Assembly (NCBI GenBank): GCA_951812995.1
Contig: CATOTD010000002.1
Coordinates: 1 to 64,000, forward strand
Length of the DNA: 64,000 nucleotides
Direction: 5' to 3'
Source of the DNA: an uncultured Gammaproteobacteria bacterium
GTDB lineage: Bacteria > Pseudomonadota > Gammaproteobacteria > Eutrophobiales > Eutrophobiaceae
This document shows, in pieces, positions 61,699 through 64,000 of this stretch (position 1 is the stretch's first letter; each line of letters opens with the position of its first letter). The notes beneath the pieces were generated by a model. The model had not been told where the DNA came from. It searched no databases and was given only the letters and a program-made list of their open reading frames with translations. The position numbers and the translations under genes are program-made.

Positions 61699-62513
61699 TG
61701 CCTGAGCTTCCGGAAATTGAAACAACACGCAAAGGTATCGCCCCATACGTCGTCGGTAAAAGGGTAACAGACGTGATTATTCGCGAACGACGATTACGCT
61801 GGCCGATACCCGCGGGTCTTAAACGATCGCTCAAAAATAAAGCTATAAGAAAACTACGGCGCCGGGCAAAATACCTGCTTTTCTATACGGACAATGGTTG
61901 CCTGCTTTTGCACTTGGGCATGTCTGGCAGTTTAAGGATCATCGATAATAAATGGCCGCCTGCAAAACATGATCATGTGGATATTGTGTTTGCATCGGGT
62001 CGGGCATTGCGTTTTCATGATCCGCGAAGGTTTGGATCAATGCTTTGGACTAAAGGCGATCCGATGGATCACAAGCTACTCAATCAACTCGGACCGGAAC
62101 CCTTAAGCGACGCATTTGTAGCAGATTATTTATACGCGCGATCCAGAAAACGCACACAAGCTATCAAGACTTTTATCATAGACAGTCGCATTGTTGTTGG
62201 CGTGGGGAATATTTATGCGAGTGAGTCATTGTTTCTGGCTCGCATAAATCCAAACCGAAAAGCAGGCACAATCTCGAAGGCGCGTTACGGCACATTAATC
62301 GTCGCGATTAAAGATGTGCTGAACCGAGCCATAGAAAAAGGGGGTACAACGTTGCGTGATTTCATTAACAGTGACGGCCAGCCGGGGTATTTTAAAAATG
62401 AATTGCAGGTGTATGGCAGAGGCGGCGAACCCTGTAATAACTGCCAGAGGCCAATAAAAGTAGCGCGTCTTGGTCAACGCTCAACTTTTTATTGTGCAAG
62501 CTGCCAAACCTAG
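61698..62513 (+). CDS. mutM: Formamidopyrimidine-DNA glycosylase (Fpg/MutM)
   Basis: A 271-residue base-excision repair enzyme that removes 8-oxoguanine and other oxidised purines and then nicks the strand. The N-terminus PELPEIETTRKGI supplies the catalytic Pro and Glu. KYLLFYTDNGCLLLHLGMSG carries the conserved Lys, and VGVGNIYASESLF is the helix-two-turns-helix. A C-terminal zinc finger has CNNC and CASC (CxxC-x16-CxxC). Length is normal. The start overlaps the DUF4340 stop and TAG ends the gene just before the next ATG. Confidence 0.96.
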   Translation: MPELPEIETTRKGIAPYVVGKRVTDVIIRERRLRWPIPAGLKRSLKNKAIRKLRRRAKYLLFYTDNGCLLLHLGMSGSLRIIDNKWPPAKHDHVDIVFASGRALRFHDPRRFGSMLWTKGDPMDHKLLNQLGPEPLSDAFVADYLYARSRKRTQAIKTFIIDSRIVVGVGNIYASESLFLARINPNRKAGTISKARYGTLIVAIKDVLNRAIEKGGTTLRDFINSDGQPGYFKNELQVYGRGGEPCNNCQRPIKVARLGQRSTFYCASCQT

Positions 62514-62987
62514 ATGCACGCCCCTATAAAGAATAAAACTATCATCTTGATGATATGCTTGTTGCCGCTTTATGTAACAGCACAAACCAATGTGAGCAAC
62601 AAACGCCTTGCTTGCCTCGCCAAACATTTATATACGGACGATCTCGTTACGGTAAAAACTGTATCTAGTCTGCCTGGCGGCAAGCTGGCTACCGCACAAT
62701 GGCCCTTGGGTTATCCGACCATAGTGATTGACGATAATGCCTTTCTGAAATTGCCTGACAATGTGCAGCACTTTATTTACTACCATGAATGTGCGCATCT
62801 AGCCCTGCAAAGCGATGATGAACACGAAGTCGATTGCAAAAGCATAGACTTACTGGTTGAAAATAAACAATACACCGCGCTTGATGTAAGAAGACTGATG
62901 CAAACGCTGAAGCAAGCATTTGGCTTGAGTAAGCGCTGGAGTGAATTACTCAACTGCAAAAGTTTTCAAAAATTGACGAGCCAGTAA
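62514..62987 (+). CDS. Small exported protein with HExxH motif (putative metallopeptidase)
   Basis: A 157-residue protein. The start ATG 62514 touches the mutM stop. A signal peptide ends around LLPLYVTAQ (residues 15-24). The HExxH zinc motif lies in YYHECAHLALQ at about residue 93, followed by an EHEVDC segment that could give the third ligand. Four Cys suggest disulphides. It looks like a small periplasmic zinc peptidase of unknown target. A metal-binding but non-catalytic role is possible. It lies in the same transcription unit as mutM. Confidence 0.65.
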   Translation: MHAPIKNKTIILMICLLPLYVTAQTNVSNKRLACLAKHLYTDDLVTVKTVSSLPGGKLATAQWPLGYPTIVIDDNAFLKLPDNVQHFIYYHECAHLALQSDDEHEVDCKSIDLLVENKQYTALDVRRLMQTLKQAFGLSKRWSELLNCKSFQKLTSQ

Positions 62988-63178
62988 TTGCTGAGTGCGT
63001 TTTTTTATCCTGTTACAATCATGTGGATTGACATAGGTACTCATTTATTGATGAGTTTACCAGCGAGGTGGAGCAATTCAAAAACACGCCATCGCCTGAG
63101 CTAAAAAATCGCCAACTTGATTTAATTGATGAAAAATAGCATGTTAATGAATTTAAGATCAGCTTGTTTGGGAATAGC

Positions 63179-64000
63179 ATGATGAAATCGGCTTTACAGA
63201 GTTCGCAAAATGTTGCCGATCAAGATGTTTTTATTGCTTGTGAGGATAACCTGAGCTTTACCAAACGCTTAGCTGATAACTCTATGAAACTGATTGTTAC
63301 CTCACCGCCTTACAACATGGCTAAGGCATACGAAAAGAAAATATCTTTGCAATACTATATCCAATGTCAGAAAAAAATTATTGCCCAGTGTGTTCGCCTG
63401 CTACATCCAACGGGTTCATTATGCTGGCAGTTGGGTAACCATGTCAGTAAAGGAGAAGTATTTCCTTTGGATATGGTTTTATATCCGCTATTCAAAGACT
63501 ATGGACTAAAATTACGTAATCGCATTATTTGGCATTTTGGGCATGGCTTACATTGTACTAACCGATTATCGGGTCGACACGAGACGATTCTTTGGTTTAC
63601 GAAATCAGATAAATATACCTTTAATCTTGATTCGGTACGGGTGCCTTCCAAATACCCTAATAAAAAGCATTTCAAAGGACCTAATAAAGGTAAGCTGTCT
63701 GGCAACCCTAAAGGGAAAAATCCATCGGATGTTTGGGAAATACCTAATGTTAAATCAAACCATTGCGAAAAAACGATTCACCCATGTCAGTTTCCTGTCG
63801 AACTGGTTGAGCGATTGGTGCTTGCCATGACCGATACGGGTGATCGTGTTTTTGATCCATTTGTTGGAGTTGGCTCAAGTATCATAGCGGCTATCAAACA
63901 TCACCGTATTGGCTATGGTTGTGATACTGAGAAACAATATATTGAAATTGCCAAAGAAAGAATTGGTCAATTTAAGAAAGGCAATCTTAAGCTACGCCCG
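63179..64000 (+). CDS. DNA methyltransferase, beta class (runs past the window end)
   Basis: An open frame of 274 codons with no stop up to the window edge. Motif IV comes first: IVTSPPYNMAKAY at about residue 44, the catalytic TSPPY of amino-methyltransferases. The SAM-binding motif I, VFDPFVGVGSS, comes late, at about residue 230. This order (IV then I) marks beta-class N4-cytosine or N6-adenine DNA methyltransferases. A possible target-recognition stretch lies between (LDSVRVPSKYPNKKHFKGPN). ATG 63179 and ATG 63182 are both possible. No endonuclease gene is seen before it; one could follow outside the window. Confidence 0.88.
   Translation, partial: MMKSALQSSQNVADQDVFIACEDNLSFTKRLADNSMKLIVTSPPYNMAKAYEKKISLQYYIQCQKKIIAQCVRLLHPTGSLCWQLGNHVSKGEVFPLDMVLYPLFKDYGLKLRNRIIWHFGHGLHCTNRLSGRHETILWFTKSDKYTFNLDSVRVPSKYPNKKHFKGPNKGKLSGNPKGKNPSDVWEIPNVKSNHCEKTIHPCQFPVELVERLVLAMTDTGDRVFDPFVGVGSSIIAAIKHHRIGYGCDTEKQYIEIAKERIGQFKKGNLKLRP

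Overview
The window looks like a chromosomal piece of a gammaproteobacterium, probably a hopanoid-making methylotroph or methanotroph. The pointers are a formaldehyde-activating enzyme (Fae), a quinoprotein-dehydrogenase-associated SoxYZ-like carrier, a bacteriohopanetetrol cyclitol-ether cassette (hpnI-J-K with an hpnL-like gene) and a complete 14-subunit NADH dehydrogenase operon. Taxonomy is inferred from gene content only. Intact housekeeping blocks alternate with layers of broken insertion sequences (IS), as in a genome going through IS-driven decay.

Layout. 1-187: 3' end of a dihydrodipicolinate-synthase/N-acetylneuraminate-lyase-like gene. 413-6178: fragments of at least four IS256-type elements and one IS481-type element, with a stranded glycosyltransferase fragment. 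6298-13014: one 2238-residue RTX repeat protein, reverse strand. 13204-19455: CDP-alcohol phosphatidyltransferase, hpnL, hpnI, hpnJ, hpnK and a second CDP-alcohol phosphatidyltransferase. 19504-34222: nuoA-N, reverse strand, uninterrupted. 34360-34435: tRNA-Phe. 34640-37053: broken IS5-like element, a possible truncated gene and a GT9 glycosyltransferase. 37267-45859: second IS cluster, surrounding a secreted ankyrin/DUF4189 gene with an in-frame stop and a small coiled-coil gene. 45982-53747: ferredoxin, GIY-YIG pseudogene, SoxYZ-like carrier, GAF/HD-GYP protein, htpG with a sigma-32-type promoter, fae, a small ORF and a two-cNMP-domain/rhodanese protein. 54120-56287: third IS patch. 56251-64000: fatty acid desaturase, ABC exporter cluster resembling GldA/GldF/GldG plus DUF4340, mutM, a small HExxH protein and a DNA methyltransferase that runs off the end.

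How it works together. Nuo supplies the respiratory proton pump. The hpn genes extend and remodel hopanoid side chains. Fae and the SoxYZ-like carrier point to C1 oxidation. The RTX protein is probably exported by a type I system encoded elsewhere.

The most unusual signal is that several IS families are present as copies sharing the same inactivating lesions. They seem to have multiplied after, or in spite of, losing a working transposase. Two of them form long inverted repeats: a seemingly identical pair of about 640 bp some 51 kb apart, and a 1299-bp pair 3.5 kb apart. I found no CRISPR array, rRNA, phage or plasmid backbone.
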